A DNA stretch of 64,000 nt from Posidonia oceanica. Lineage: Eukaryota > Streptophyta > Magnoliopsida > Alismatales > Posidoniaceae. A model generated the notes under the pieces. It made no database searches, had not been told where the DNA came from, and saw nothing but the letters and a program-made list of their open reading frames with translations. Below, piece by piece: positions 40,801-52,540 of the stretch. The DNA lies in assembly GCA_037176725.1 (NCBI GenBank), contig JAZBRS010000020.1, positions 88,668,001-88,732,000 on the forward strand, written 5' to 3'. Made by a program: the position numbers and the translations under genes. How positions within the stretch are numbered: the first letter of the stretch is position 1; each line of letters starts with the position of its first letter.

Positions 40801-43800
40801 CGAAAAGGCACGCAAAGGCGCTCGTCCTCCAAATGAAGAAGCGAGCAGACATGACCACGAAGGGGCATGTAATGGCTTGTCATCAAATTAAGGAGGCAAG
40901 CAAACAAACAGACGTGACTTCGAAAAGGCACGCAATGGTGCTCCTCCTCATATTTAGGAAGCGAGCAAACATCACCACGAAGGAGCATGTAACGGCATGT
41001 CCTCAAATTAAGGAACCAAGCAAACAAACAGACGTGACTTCAGAAAGGCACGCGAAGGCGTTCGTCCTCAAATTAAGGAAGCGAGCAAACAAGACTAAGA
41101 AAGGACATATAAGGGCTAGCCCTCAAATTAAGGAAGCAAGCAACCAAACAGACGTGACTTCGAAAAGGCACGCAAAGGCACACGTCCTCAAATTAAGGAA
41201 GCGAGCAAACATGACCACGAAGGGGCATGTAAGGGCTTGTCCTCAAATTAAGTAAGCAAGCAAACAAATAGACGTGACTTCGAAAAGGGACACAAAGGCG
41301 CTCATCGTCAAATTAAGGATGCGAGCTGACATGACCATGAAGGGCATGTATGGACTTGTCCTCAAATTAAGGAAGCAAGCAAACAAATAGACGTGACTTC
41401 GAAAATGCTCGCAGAGGCGCTCGTCCTCAAATTATGGAAGCGGGCAGACATGACCACGGAGAGGGCTGTAAGGGCTTGTCCATAAATTAAAAAAGCATGC
41501 AAACAAATAGACGTGATTTCGAAAAGGCACGCGAAGGCGCTCCTCCTCAAATTAAGGAAGCGAGCAAACAAGACTAAGAAAGGGCATGTAAGGGCTTGTC
41601 CTCAAATTAAGGAAGCAAGCAACGAAACAGACGTGACTTCGAAAAGGCACACAAATGCACACGTCCTCAAATTAAGGAAGCGAGCAGACATGACGACGAA
41701 GGGGCATGTAAGGGCTTGTGCTCAAATTATGGAAGCAAGCAAACAAAAGGACGTGACTTCGAAATGGCACACAAAGGCGCTCGTCCTCAAATTATGGAAG
41801 CGAGCAGACATGACCACGAAGGGGCATGTAAGGGCTTGTCCTCAAATTATGGAAGCAAGCAAACAAACAGACGTGACCTCGAGAAGGCATGCAAAGGTGG
41901 TCGTCCTCAAATTAAGGAAGCGAGCAAACATGACCACAGAGGGGCATGTAAGGGCCAGTCCTCAAATTATGGAAGCAAGGAAACAGAACGACTTGATTTC
42001 GAAAAGGCCAGCAAAAGCGCTCGTCCTCAAATAAAGGAAGCGAGCTAACCTGACCACAAAGGGGCATATACGGGCTTGTCCAAAAATTAAGGAAGCATGC
42101 AAACAAACAGACGTGACTTCGAAAAGGCACGCAAAGGCGCTCATCCTCAAATTAAGGAAGCTAGCAAACAAGACCACGATGGGGCATGTAAGGGCTTGTC
42201 CTCAAATTAAGGACGCAAGCATACAAACAGAAGTGACTTCGAGAAGGCACGCAATGGTGCTCGTCCTGAAATTAAGGATGCGAGCAAACATGACCACGAA
42301 AAGGCATGTAGGGGCTTGTCCACAAATTAAGGAAGCGAGCTAACATGACCACGAAGAGCATATACGGGCTTGTCCTTAAATTAAGGAAGCACGCGAACAA
42401 ATAGACGTGACTTCGTAAAGGCACGCAAAGGCGCTCGTCCTCAAATTAAGGAAGCGAGCAAACATGACCATGAAGGGGCATGTGAGGGCTTTTCCATAAA
42501 TTACGGAAGCAAGCAAATAAACCGACTTGACTTCGAAAAGGCATGCTACGGCGCTTGTCTTCTAATTAAGGAAGCGAGCAAACTTGACCACGGAGGGGCA
42601 TGTAAGGGCGTGTCCTCAAATTAAGGAAGGAAGCAAACAAACAGATGTGGCTTCGAGAAGGCATGCAAAGGAGCTCGTCCTCAATTTATGGAAGCAAGCT
42701 AACATGACAACGAAGGGGCATGCTAGGGCTAGTCCTCAAATTATGGAAGCAAGCAAACAAAATGACGTGATTTCGAAAAGGCACGCAAAGGCGCTCGTCC
42801 TCAAATTAAGGAAGGACAGACATGACCACGAAGGGGCATGTGAGGGATGGTCTCAAATTTAGGAAGTAAGCAAACAAACAGACGTGACTTCGAAATGGCA
42901 TGCAAAGGTACTCTTCCTTAAATTACGGAAGCAAGCAAACATGACCACGAAGGGGCATGTAAGGGCATGTGCTCAAGTTATGAATCCAAGCAAACAAACT
43001 GACGTGACTTCGAGAAGGCACGCAAAGGCACTCGTCCTCAAATTATGGAAGCGAGCCGAATGACCAAGAAGGGGCATGTTAGGGCTTGTCCTGAAATTAT
43101 GGAAGCGAGCAAACAAACGGTCGTGACTTCGAAATGGCATGCAAAGGCGCTCGTCCTCAAATTAAGGAAGCGAGTAAACACGACCATGAAGGGGCACGTT
43201 AGGGCTTGTCCTCAAATTTTGGATGCATGCAAACAAACATACGTGACTTCGGGGAGGCACGCAAAGGCGTTCATCCTCAAATTGAGGAAGCGAGCAAACA
43301 AGACCACGAAGGGGCGTATAAGGGCATGTCTTCAAATTAAGGAACCTTGCAAACAAACAAACGTGACCTCGAAAAGGCACGCGAAGGCGCTCGTGCTCAA
43401 ATTAAGGAAGCGAGCAAACAATACTAAGAAAGGGCATGTAAGGGCTAACCCTCAAATTATGGAAGCAAGCAACCAAACAGACGTCACTTCGAAAAGGCAC
43501 GCAAAGGCGCACGTCCTCAAACTAAGGAAGCGAGCGAACATGACCACGAAGGGGCATGTTAGGGCATGTCCTCAAATTAAGGAAGCATGCAAAGTAATAG
43601 ACGTGACTTCGAAATGGCACACAAAGGCGCTCGTCCTCAAATTATGGAAGCGAGCAGACATGACCACGAAGGGGCATGTAAGGACTTGTCCTCAAATTAA
43701 CGAAGCAAGCAAACAAACAGACGTGACCTCGAGAAGGCATGCAAAGGTGCTCGTCCTCAGATTAAGGAAGCGAGCAAACATGACCACAAAGGGGCATGTA

Positions 43801-46800
43801 TGGGCCTGTCCTCAAATTATGGAAGCAAGGAAACAAAATGACGTGATTTCGAAAAGGCCCGCAAAAGCGCTCGTCCTCAAATTAAGGAAGCGAGCTAACC
43901 TGACCACGAAGGGGCATATACGGGCTTCACCAAAAATTAAGGAAGCAAGCAAACCAACAGACGTGACTTCGAAAAGGCATGCAAAGGCGCTCATCCTCAA
44001 TTTAAGGAAGCTAGCAAACAAGACCATGATGGGGCTTGTAAGGGCTTGTCCTCAAAGTAAGGACGCAAGCAGACAAACAGACGTGACTTCGAGAAGGCAC
44101 GCAAAGGTGCTCGTCCTGAAATTAAGGAAGCGGGCAAACATGACCACGAAAAGGCATGTAAGGGCTTGTCCTCAAATTATGGAAGCGTGCTAACATGACC
44201 ATGAAGGGGCATATATGGGCTTGTCCTTAAATTAAGGAAGCACGCGAACAAATAGACGTGACTTCGTAAAGGCATGCAAAGGCGCTCGTCCTCAAATTAA
44301 GGAAGCGAGCAAACATGACCACGAGGGGGCATGTGAGGGCTTCTCCAAAAATTACGGAAGCAAGCGAACAAATAGACGTGACTTCGAAAAGGCATGCTAA
44401 GGCACTCGTCCTCAAATTAAAGAAGCGAGCAAACTTGACCACGGAGGGGCATGTAAGGGCGTGTCCTTAAATTAAGGAAGGAAGCAAACAAACAAACGTG
44501 ACTTCGAGCAGGCAAGCAAAGGTGCTCGTCCTCAATTTAAGGAAGCGAGCTAACATGACAACGAAGGGGCATGTTTGGGCTGGTCCTGAAATTATGGAAG
44601 CAAGCAATCAAATTGACGTGATTTCGAAAAGACACGCATAGGCGCTCGTACTCAAATTAAGGAAGGACAGACATGACCGCATAGGCGCATGTAAGGGCTG
44701 GTCCTCAAATTAAGGAAGCAAGCAAACAAACAGACGTGACTTCGAAATGGCACGCAAAGGTACTCTTCCTCAAATTAAGGAAGCGAGCAAACATGACCAT
44801 GAAGGGGCATGTAGGGGTATGTCCTCAAGTTATGAAACCAAGCAAACAAACTGACGTGACTTCGAAAAGGCACACAAAGGCACTCGTCCTCAAATTATGG
44901 AAGCGAGCTGAATGTCCACGAAGGGGCATGTAGGGGCTTGTCCTGAAATTATGGAAGCAAGCAAACAAACGGACGTGACTTCGAAATGGCATGCGAAGGC
45001 GCTAGTCCTCAAATTAAGGAAGCGAGTAAACACGACCATGAAGGGGCACGTTAGGGCTTGTCTCAAATTAAGGAAGCAAGCAAACAAACAGACGTGACTT
45101 CGAGGAGGGACGCAAAGGCATTCATCCTCAAATTGAGGAAGCGAGCAAACAAGACCATGAAGGGGCATATATGGGCATGTCTTCAAATTAAGGAACCTAG
45201 CAAACAAACAGACGTGACATCGAAAAGGCACGCGAAGGCGCTCGTGCTCAAGTTATGGAAGCGAGCACACTATACTAAGAAAGGGCATGTAAGGGCTAGC
45301 CCTCAAATTATGGAAGCAAGCAACCAAACAGACGTCACTTCGAAAAGGCAGGCAAAGGCGCACGTCCTCAAATTAAGGAAGCGAGCGAACATGACCGCGA
45401 AGGGGCATGTAAGGGCTTGTCCTCAAATTAAGGAAGCATGGAAACTAATAGACGTGACTTCGAAAAGGCACACAAAGGCGCTCGTCCTCAAATTAAGGAT
45501 GCGAGCAGACAAGGCCGCGAATGGGCTTGTAAGGACATGCCCTCAAATTATGGAAGCAAGCAAACAAATAGACGTGACTTCGAAAAGGCACGCAAAGGCA
45601 CTCGACCTCAAATTATGGAAGCGAGCACACATGACCACGAATGGGCTTGTAAGGGCTTGTCCTCAAATTAAGGAAGCAAGCAAACAAATAGACGTGACTT
45701 CGAAAAGGCACACAAAGGCGCTCGTCCTCAAATTAAGGAAGCGAGCAGACATGACCACGATGGGGCATGTAAGGGCTTGTCCTCAAATTAGGGAAGCAAG
45801 CAAACAAACAGATGTGACTTCGAGAAAGCATGCAAAGGTGCTCGTCCTCAAATTAAGGAAGCGAGCAAACATGACCACGAAGGGGCACGTAAGGGCTTCT
45901 CCTCAAATTATGGAAGCAAGGAAACAAAATGACGTGATTTCGAAAAGGCCTGCAAAAGCGCTCGTCCTCAAATTACGGAAACGAGCTAACATGACCACGA
46001 AGGGGCATATACGGGCACGTCCTTAAATTAAGGAAGCAAGCAAACAAACAGACGAGACTTCGAAAAGGCACGCAAAGGCGCTCGTCCTCAATTTATGGAA
46101 GCGAGCGAACATGACCACGAAGGGGCATGTAAGGGCTTGTCCTCAAATTAAGGAAGCTTGCAAACAAATTGACGTGAGTTCGAGAAGGCACGCAAAGGTG
46201 CTCGTCCTCAAGTTATGGAAGCGAGCAAACAAGACCACGAAGGGGCATATAAGGGCTTCTCCTCAAAATATGGAAGCAAGCAAACAAACAGACATGACTT
46301 CGCGAATGCACGCAAAGGTGCTCGTCCACAAATTAAGGATGCGAGCTAACAAGACCACGATTGGGCATGTAAGGGCTTGTCCTCAAGTTAAAGAAGCAAG
46401 CTAACAAACGGACGTGACTTCGAAAAGGCACGCAAAGGCGCTCGTCCTCAAATTGCGGAGGCGAGCAAACATTACAACGAAAGGGCAGGTAAGGGCTCGT
46501 CCTCTAATTAAGGAAGCATGCAAACAAACGGACGTGACTTCGAAAAGGCACGCAAAGGCGCTCGTCCTCAAATTAAGGAAGTGGGCAAACAACACTACGA
46601 AAGGACACGTAAGGGCTTGTCCTCAAATTTAGGAAGTAAGTAAACAAACAGACGTGACTTCGAAAAGGCATGCAAAGGCGCTCGACCTCAAATTAAGGAA
46701 GCGAGCAGACATGTCCACGAAGTGGCATGTAAGGGCTTGTCCTCAAATTATGGAAGCAAGCAAACAAACAGACGTGAGTTCGGGAAGGCACACAAAGGTT

Positions 46801-48226
46801 CTCGTCCTCAAATTAAGGAAGCGAGCAAACATGACCACGAAGGGGCATGTAAGGGCTAGTCCTCAAATTAAGGAAGCAAGCAAAGGAAATGACGTGACTT
46901 CAAAAAGGCACGCAAAGGCACACGTCCTCAAATTAAGGAAGTGAGCAAACATGACCACATTGGGGCTTGTAAGGACTTGTCCTGAAATTAGGGAAGCAAG
47001 CAAACAATTAGACGTGACTTCGAAAAGGCACGCAAAGGCACTGGTCCTCAAATTAAGGAAGCGTGCAGTCATGACCACGACGGGGCATGTACGGGCTTGT
47101 CCTCAAAATAAGGAAGCAAGCAAACAAATTGACGTGACATCAAAAAGTCTGGCAAAACTGCTCGTCCTCCAATTAAGGAAGCGAGCAAACATGACCACGA
47201 AGGGGCAAGTAAGGGCTTCTCCTCAATTTATGGAAGGAAGCAAACAAACAGACGTGACTTCGAGAAGCACGCAAAGGTGCTCGTCCTCAAATTAAGGAAG
47301 CGAGCAATCATGACCACGAAGGGGCGTGTAAGTGCTTGTCCTCAATTTAAGGAAGCATGCAAACAAATAGACATGACTTCGAAAAGGCACGCTGTGGCGC
47401 TCGTCCTCAAATTAATGAAGCGAGCTGACATGACCAAGAAGGGGCACGTAAGCGCTTGTCCTCAAATTGAGGAAGCAGGCAAACAAACAGACGTGACTTC
47501 GAGGAGGCACGCATAGGCGTTCATCCTCAAACTGAGGAAGCGAGCAAACACGACCACGAAGGGGCACGTATGGGCTTTTCCTCAAATTAAGGAAGCAAGC
47601 AAACCAACAGATGTGGCTAAGAAATGGCACGCAAAGGAAGCGAGCAAACAAGACTACGAAAGGGCACGTAAGGGCTTAACCTCAAATTAAGGAAGCAAGC
47701 AAACAAAAAGACGTGACTTCGAAAAGGCACGCAATGGCGCTTGACCTCAAATTAAGGAAGCGAGCAGACATGTCCACGAAGTGGCATGTAAGGGCTAGTC
47801 CTCAAATTATTGAAGCAAGCAAACAAACAGACGTGAGTTCGAGAAGGCACGCAAAGGTGCTCGTCCTCAAATTAAGGAAGCGAGCAAGCATGACCAAGAA
47901 AGGGGCATGTAAGGGCAAGTCCTCAAATTAAGGAAGCAAGCATGACCATGATGGGGCATGTAAGGACTTGTCCTCAAATTAAAGAAGCACAAAACAATTA
48001 GACGTGACTTCGAAAAGGCACGCAAAGGCGCTCGTCCTCAAATTAAGGAAGCGAGCAGATGTGACCACGAAGGGGCATGTAAGGGCTTGTCCTCAAATTA
48101 AGGAAGCAAGCAAACAAACTGACGTGACTTCGAAAAGGCTTGCAAATGTGCTCGTCCTCCATTTAAGGAAGCGAGCAAACATGACCATGAAGGGGCATGT
48201 AAGGACTTGTCCTCTAATTAAGGATG
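37831..48226 (+). repeat. HOR2 copy 2, truncated by the retrotransposon
   Basis: Matches HOR2 copy 1 for about 10.4 kb and is cut off by the LTR at 48,227. Private differences: an extra complete monomer at about 45,670-45,790 (offset rises from 13,213 to 13,333) and a 20-bp deletion near 47,637 (offset falls to 13,313). The site in copy 1 equivalent to the insertion point is 34,913/34,914 and is uninterrupted there. Confidence 0.85.
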
Positions 48227-48879
48227 TGTAGCGATCCCGATCGGAACCAGGCTCGCTATTTAGCGGCGATTGAGATCCGAGGAAGAGGCTCAACTCGAAA
48301 AACACTTAAAATCGAGGAGAAAAAGGAAAAGACAAATCAGAGTCGCCACCACGTCTATTAACGGAAGACGAGGAAAACCGGGATAATGCGTGAATTAACG
48401 CGCAAAACCGAGCAATAAATGCAAAGCAAAGCAATGCAAAGGGAAACAAATGCAAACAAATGCAAATGAGATGACTCTAGCCTAGGATAAGGGCGGTACG
48501 GTCATTGCGGGCCAAAAGACAGGGTAAGGACTCCTGTTACGTGCGGGGAAGGTATTAGGCACCCCCGACACGCCCGAAAATCGGTCTTTCTAGGCTTACG
48601 CTCGCATACGCAAAAAGATGCAGGATTGAATGCCTATGTGCCTATGAATGCCTAAATGAATGCTCAAGGAGTGCTCTAAGTGGGAAGAAACGATGCAAGG
48701 AAGTAAACGTGCTCTCTAAGTGCTCAGCTGCGCTGTCTGTGTTCCGAACCAGGCGTAACCTAGCTCGTGAGAACTCCAGGCAGTAAGCATCACAGCCCTA
48801 TATGCAAATGCAAGCGAGAAAACAAAACAGCGTGAAAACCATGCAATGGGATCGACATGCAAGAGAAAACGGCGCGAAA

Positions 48880-49180
48880 CACGCAAAACGAGGCGGGAAG
48901 CGAACAACGCACGCAAAACGATGCAAAAGAGCGAAACCGTCACGCAAAACGAGCGAAAAACAAAGCAGCGCGCAAAACGAGATAAGAGAGCAAGAAGGTT
49001 CGCAAAACAGGACGAGAAAACAGAATGGTATGCAAAACGGGGCGAAGGAATAAAACCGGCACGCAAAACGAACGAGAAGGCAAGATAGTGCGCAAAACGA
49101 GACAAGAAAACAGATGGGCACGCAAAACGGAGCGAAAACGAGGGCGGGCACGCGAAACGGTGCCAAAACAGCAAAGCAAA
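48880..49180. repeat. Degenerate 30-bp minisatellite inside the LTR
   Basis: The core GCAAAACGA, in variants such as ACGCAAAACG, CGCAAAACAG and CGCGAAACGG, recurs at 48,882, 48,912, 48,943, 48,971, 49,001, 49,031, 49,062, 49,091, 49,121 and 49,151. That is ten copies spaced 28-31 bp, separated by diverged purine-rich text. The reading frames across it are by-products of the periodicity. Confidence 0.8.
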
Positions 49181-51000
49181 AACCTCGAAAAAGCCATGCA
49201 AATGCGAGGATGCAGAAAGAGATTAAAAGGGGTCGAAGGGGAGGCAAGACAACGTGTGTTTAAGAACAAACGCTGTTTACGACCACTCAGAATAGGTGTG
49301 AAGACCTACTGAGGGGAGAAGGGGCAAATGGAGGGATTACCACCTCTTTGCGACTGTTTCCCACTAAACCGTTCCACGGTGTGTCTCGCATGCTGCCCAA
49401 AGCTCGCGATGCGATCGGATCGTGAAAAAAAGGGGAAGAAAGTCACATAAAGTGGCAAATCCAGGGAGAACGCAACACGAAACACACAGGGAAACGCGAA
49501 ACGAGGATTTGAATAGATAAGCAGGAAGGGGAGGTCCTATTCTACATGCTCAAAGAGACAGAAAGCGAAAACAAGGAAAACTGTGCAAATGCCATGCAAA
49601 TGAATGCAATGCAGGGGTTCAGGAGGACATACCAGGAAATCCGGGAGCCTGATCTGAAATCTGTCTGGTCTATGCTGAAGAGCGCTTCGCTGCGGTCGCT
49701 TGGGCAGCTCACTTGAGAAGATCCAACGGCCGGATTGGAAGATATCGCAGCTCCAAGGCAGAAGGGCCAGAACAGGGGAGAAGAACAGATCTAGGTGTTC
49801 AGGAGGTCCTAGGGATGTGCAAAAGGGTCCTCCCAAGTGAAAGGGAGCTAGAAGTGCTAAGTGTGTGCAAGAAGATGCTAAAATGCAAGACTAAATGGAT
49901 GCGGAATGTATGCAAAAGCAAGAAAAGTAAAGAGAAGTAATTTGTGAAAAACCAGGAGTTCAGAAAGCATTTTGAAAAAGAAGAGGGGCTAAAAGTGCAA
50001 ATTTTCCAGAAAACAGGGTTCCACAGGAGAAGACTTTGAAAACAGGGGAAGCCAAGGGTCTATTTGGCAAAAAAACTAGGCTCAGAAAGGTGTTTTGAAA
50101 AGAAGGTATGCTTTAAAAGAGATTTTGAAACCAAAAGGGGTCAGAGTGCAATTTTGAAAAAATCTAGGGTCTAAAATGCAAATTTTCCAGAAAACAAGGT
50201 CCTGGGGAGTCTGGGGGTACTAGTGGAAGGTCTGTATGAAATTTGGTAGGCATAGGGGCTAAAATGCAATCTAGGGGCAAAATGGTCTTTTCACATGATT
50301 TTTAAAGCATGCAGGGACCTAAGTGTGATTTTGAAATCATGCAGGGGTTGGAAATGCAATTTAGTATGGAAAATATGCTCTGAAAATTAAATGACTGGAC
50401 CACAGTGCAATTTCTGGAAAATATGGGGTTAAAAATGCAATGCAGTAAGTTAAAATGCATGCAGCACAGTTACTGTCCATTTAAAATGGACCTAACTGCA
50501 AATATGATAAAGTAGAGGGGCAAATATGCAATGCATCAACCAAAAATAAAAATCAGAACCTAAGTTTCTACAGTGCATGGACTTAAATGCAAAAATAGAA
50601 AAATGCAGGGACTTGGAATGCAATGCAGTATGGAAAAATAAAAAATAATCCTAAGTTCTAACAGTGCATGGGACTTAAATGCAAAAATAAAAACATGCAA
50701 GGGGCCAGGATGCAATACAGTATGGTAAAATATGAGTAAATAAATGAACTGACTTGGTACAGGACTTAAATGCAAAAAAGGAAAACAGGAGGACTAAACT
50801 GCAAAATATCATAACAGCACAGCACAGTAAATGGATCTATTTGCAAATATTGAAAAACATAAACAGATCGTGCAATTTAGCAAAGTATTTAATTAAAAAC
50901 CAAGCAGAATAAACGAAATAAGGACTGGAATGCAAAAATGAGGAAACTTAGGACAGACATGCAATATTTACCCTAAAACTATATAAACTGAAAAATAAGT
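49181..51000. other. LTR interior, noncoding, A-rich with TGCAA words
   Basis: No plausible gene. From about 49,900 the text is A-rich and saturated with ATGCAAA/ATGCAAT words at irregular spacing. An imperfect tandem duplication of about 90 bp is visible at 50,557-50,645 and 50,646-50,735, marked by CTAAGTTTCTACAGTGCATGG and its variant, then by CAATGCAGTATGG and CAATACAGTATGG. In sense orientation this is the U5/R part of the LTR. Confidence 0.6.
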
Positions 51001-52244
51001 GAACAGTGTTGATCGTCGACGGCGACGATCACTGTAGCACGAAGCTTCCAGAGTTCGTGCCGTCGACAGGGGAGGCTGAGGATGCGCGGGAAGGCGGAGA
51101 GCAGCGTCGGCGGTCGTCCGGAGCTCCGGGGGTCGACTGGAACTCGCTCTGCTGGTCGGAATGTCCGGAGGAAAAGCAGCCGGCGCCGGAGAAGGAGGAC
51201 TGTCCGGCGAGCTGAAGACGGAGCAGGAGGTCCGGAAAGCCTATTCTAAAGGCTGGGGAAGCAAGAGAAGAAGGAGAGGAAGCTAGGGGAAGCAGTGATT
51301 ACCTTTTCCCGCGTCTGAGTCGCTCCCCCGACGTCAGTGACTTCAGCTATCGCCGGTGGAGGCCGCCTGGTTGCTGCAGGCGTTGCCGGCTGCCCGCGGA
51401 GGTTGGGATCACTTCAGGACGTCCCTCCGGTGCCTCCTGATCAATCGGACCGAAGTTCTGCAGCTCAGGTAACGCTTTGGCTTTTCTGGGTTCAGAGGAT
51501 GCTGCCGGAGGTCGAGGGAGGTGTCCGCTGCTCGTCGGCTTGGATGGAGCGTTCCGGGAGATTGCTGGAGGTGCGGGGAGTGGTTCTGGGTGGTTGAATT
51601 GTTTTTTGGGAGGCTGTAGGTGGAGATTGGAAGTCGGCTGGTTTTCTGGTCAGTGAGTGGTGTAAGTGTTTGTGGTGGAGTATGGAAGCTGTGGTGAGCG
51701 GTTGGGTTCGAGGCCGGGGGCTTTAGAAAGGTGGAGGCCTGGTGAGTGACTGGGTGAAGTTTGGGGGGGAGTTGCGGGCTGGAGTGATGGGAATTGTGAG
51801 AGAAAGGAGCTGGGTTGCAGGTCTGGTGATCAGGGTGTTTCCGGGTGGTTTTAGGTGGTTTCAGTGGGTGGAATGGCCGGAGAATGAGGCTGGGAAATGG
51901 CTGGGTTTTGGGTGATCTTGGGGGAGCAATGGGGAGAAGTGTGGAGGCTTGGAGTGGTGTTGGGGGATTGGAAAAGAAAGAAGGATGCTCTGCTGATATT
52001 TTCAGAGAAGAAAAGAAGAAGACTGGATGGAGGGATCGGGCTCTGATGAGGGCTTCTCTCCGGGATGCCCAGAACTCACAAACACTCTCTTTTCCTCTCT
52101 CTTTTCACTCCGGAATTGGAAGAGGATCAGGGGAGGAGGAAGATCGCACAGATAGGAAAGAAAATTCGGATTTTGGTCTCTGGTTTGCTGGTGGTCTCTC
52201 GTTGCTCTCTCTTGCTCGCTCTTACTGCCAATTGAAGGTCGATC
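51001..52244. other. LTR interior, GC-rich transcribed leader region
   Basis: A G-rich stretch on the plus strand, C-rich in the sense of the element, without a recognisable protein in any frame. It lies directly downstream, in sense, of the candidate promoter and is probably the start of the R/U5 leader RNA. In sense, the first 250 bases are rich in CTCTTTTC and AGAGAG tracts, typical of plant leaders. Confidence 0.4.
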
Positions 52245-52249
52245 TCTCC

Positions 52250-52282
52250 TCGATTGAAGGAAGGACGGGAAGCTTATATCTA
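52250..52282 (-). promoter_or_regulatory. Candidate LTR promoter (TATA box)
   Basis: On the minus strand AGATATAAGC lies at 52,280-52,271, giving a TATAAG box followed about 22 bases later by a pyrimidine/CA-type start context (CCTTCAATCG, A at 52,255). Upstream in sense is an AT-rich block and downstream a GC-rich leader, the usual layout of a plant promoter. This would make U3 about 1.9 kb and R plus U5 about 4.0 kb. Only the box and base composition support this. Confidence 0.35.
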
Positions 52283-52540
52283 GTAGAGGGGAGGCTGCTG
52301 GCGCGCTGGGCGCGAGCTGAGAATTTCAAACTCGGCCGGCGGTTACTGCAGCGGAGGGGACGGGGCGACCGGCTCCGGAAAAGCTGCTGAGACGAAGGAG
52401 AGGCGGCGAGTTGCTGTAGAATGAAGTGACGGAGCTTCGAATTTAAAAGGAGGGAATCCTATTGCTGCAGCTTCGCGGGAGAATCGGCCGGAGAAAAACG
52501 CAGAGGAAGATTGAGGAAGAAGAAGGGTGGGGAAGGCCGG

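Larger units (their letters stand above)
1..48226 (+). repeat. 120-bp satellite DNA array (about 400 monomers)
   Basis: The whole stretch is a head-to-tail array of one monomer family with a 120-bp period, visible as the recurring core TCCTCAAATTAAGGAAG and the recurring start GACGTGACTTCGAAAAGG. Each monomer is an internal dimer. Half A is about 57 bp (starts TGACTTCGAAAAGG, ends GCGAGCAAACA). Half B is about 63 bp (starts TGACCACGAAGGGG, ends with a longer CAAACAAACAGACG tail). The two halves share the core and most flanking bases. The array enters from the left edge and stops at the retrotransposon end at 48,226/48,227. Size and organisation fit centromeric, pericentromeric or knob-type plant satellite; which of these cannot be decided from sequence alone. 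I do not recognise the family. Confidence 0.97.

Noticed and set aside
1..48226. Origin of the 120-bp satellite from the retrotransposon 3' UTR repeats
   Set aside because: I compared the monomer core with the 30-, 36-, 41- and 160-bp repeats of the element and saw no shared words beyond short A-rich runs.
1..48226. CENP-B-box-like motif in the monomer
   Set aside because: The conserved TTCG...CGGGA pattern is not present in the consensus; TTCGAAAAGG is only superficially similar.
48716..49247. Minus-strand frames of 149-161 codons over the 30-bp minisatellite
   Set aside because: Phe/Cys/Leu-rich peptides that follow the 30-bp period, which is a multiple of three; no signal or domain recognised.
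51337..52390. Plus-strand frames of 86 and 181 codons in the LTR
   Set aside because: Low-complexity G-rich text on the strand opposite to the element, without motifs; likely chance frames in GC-rich sequence.
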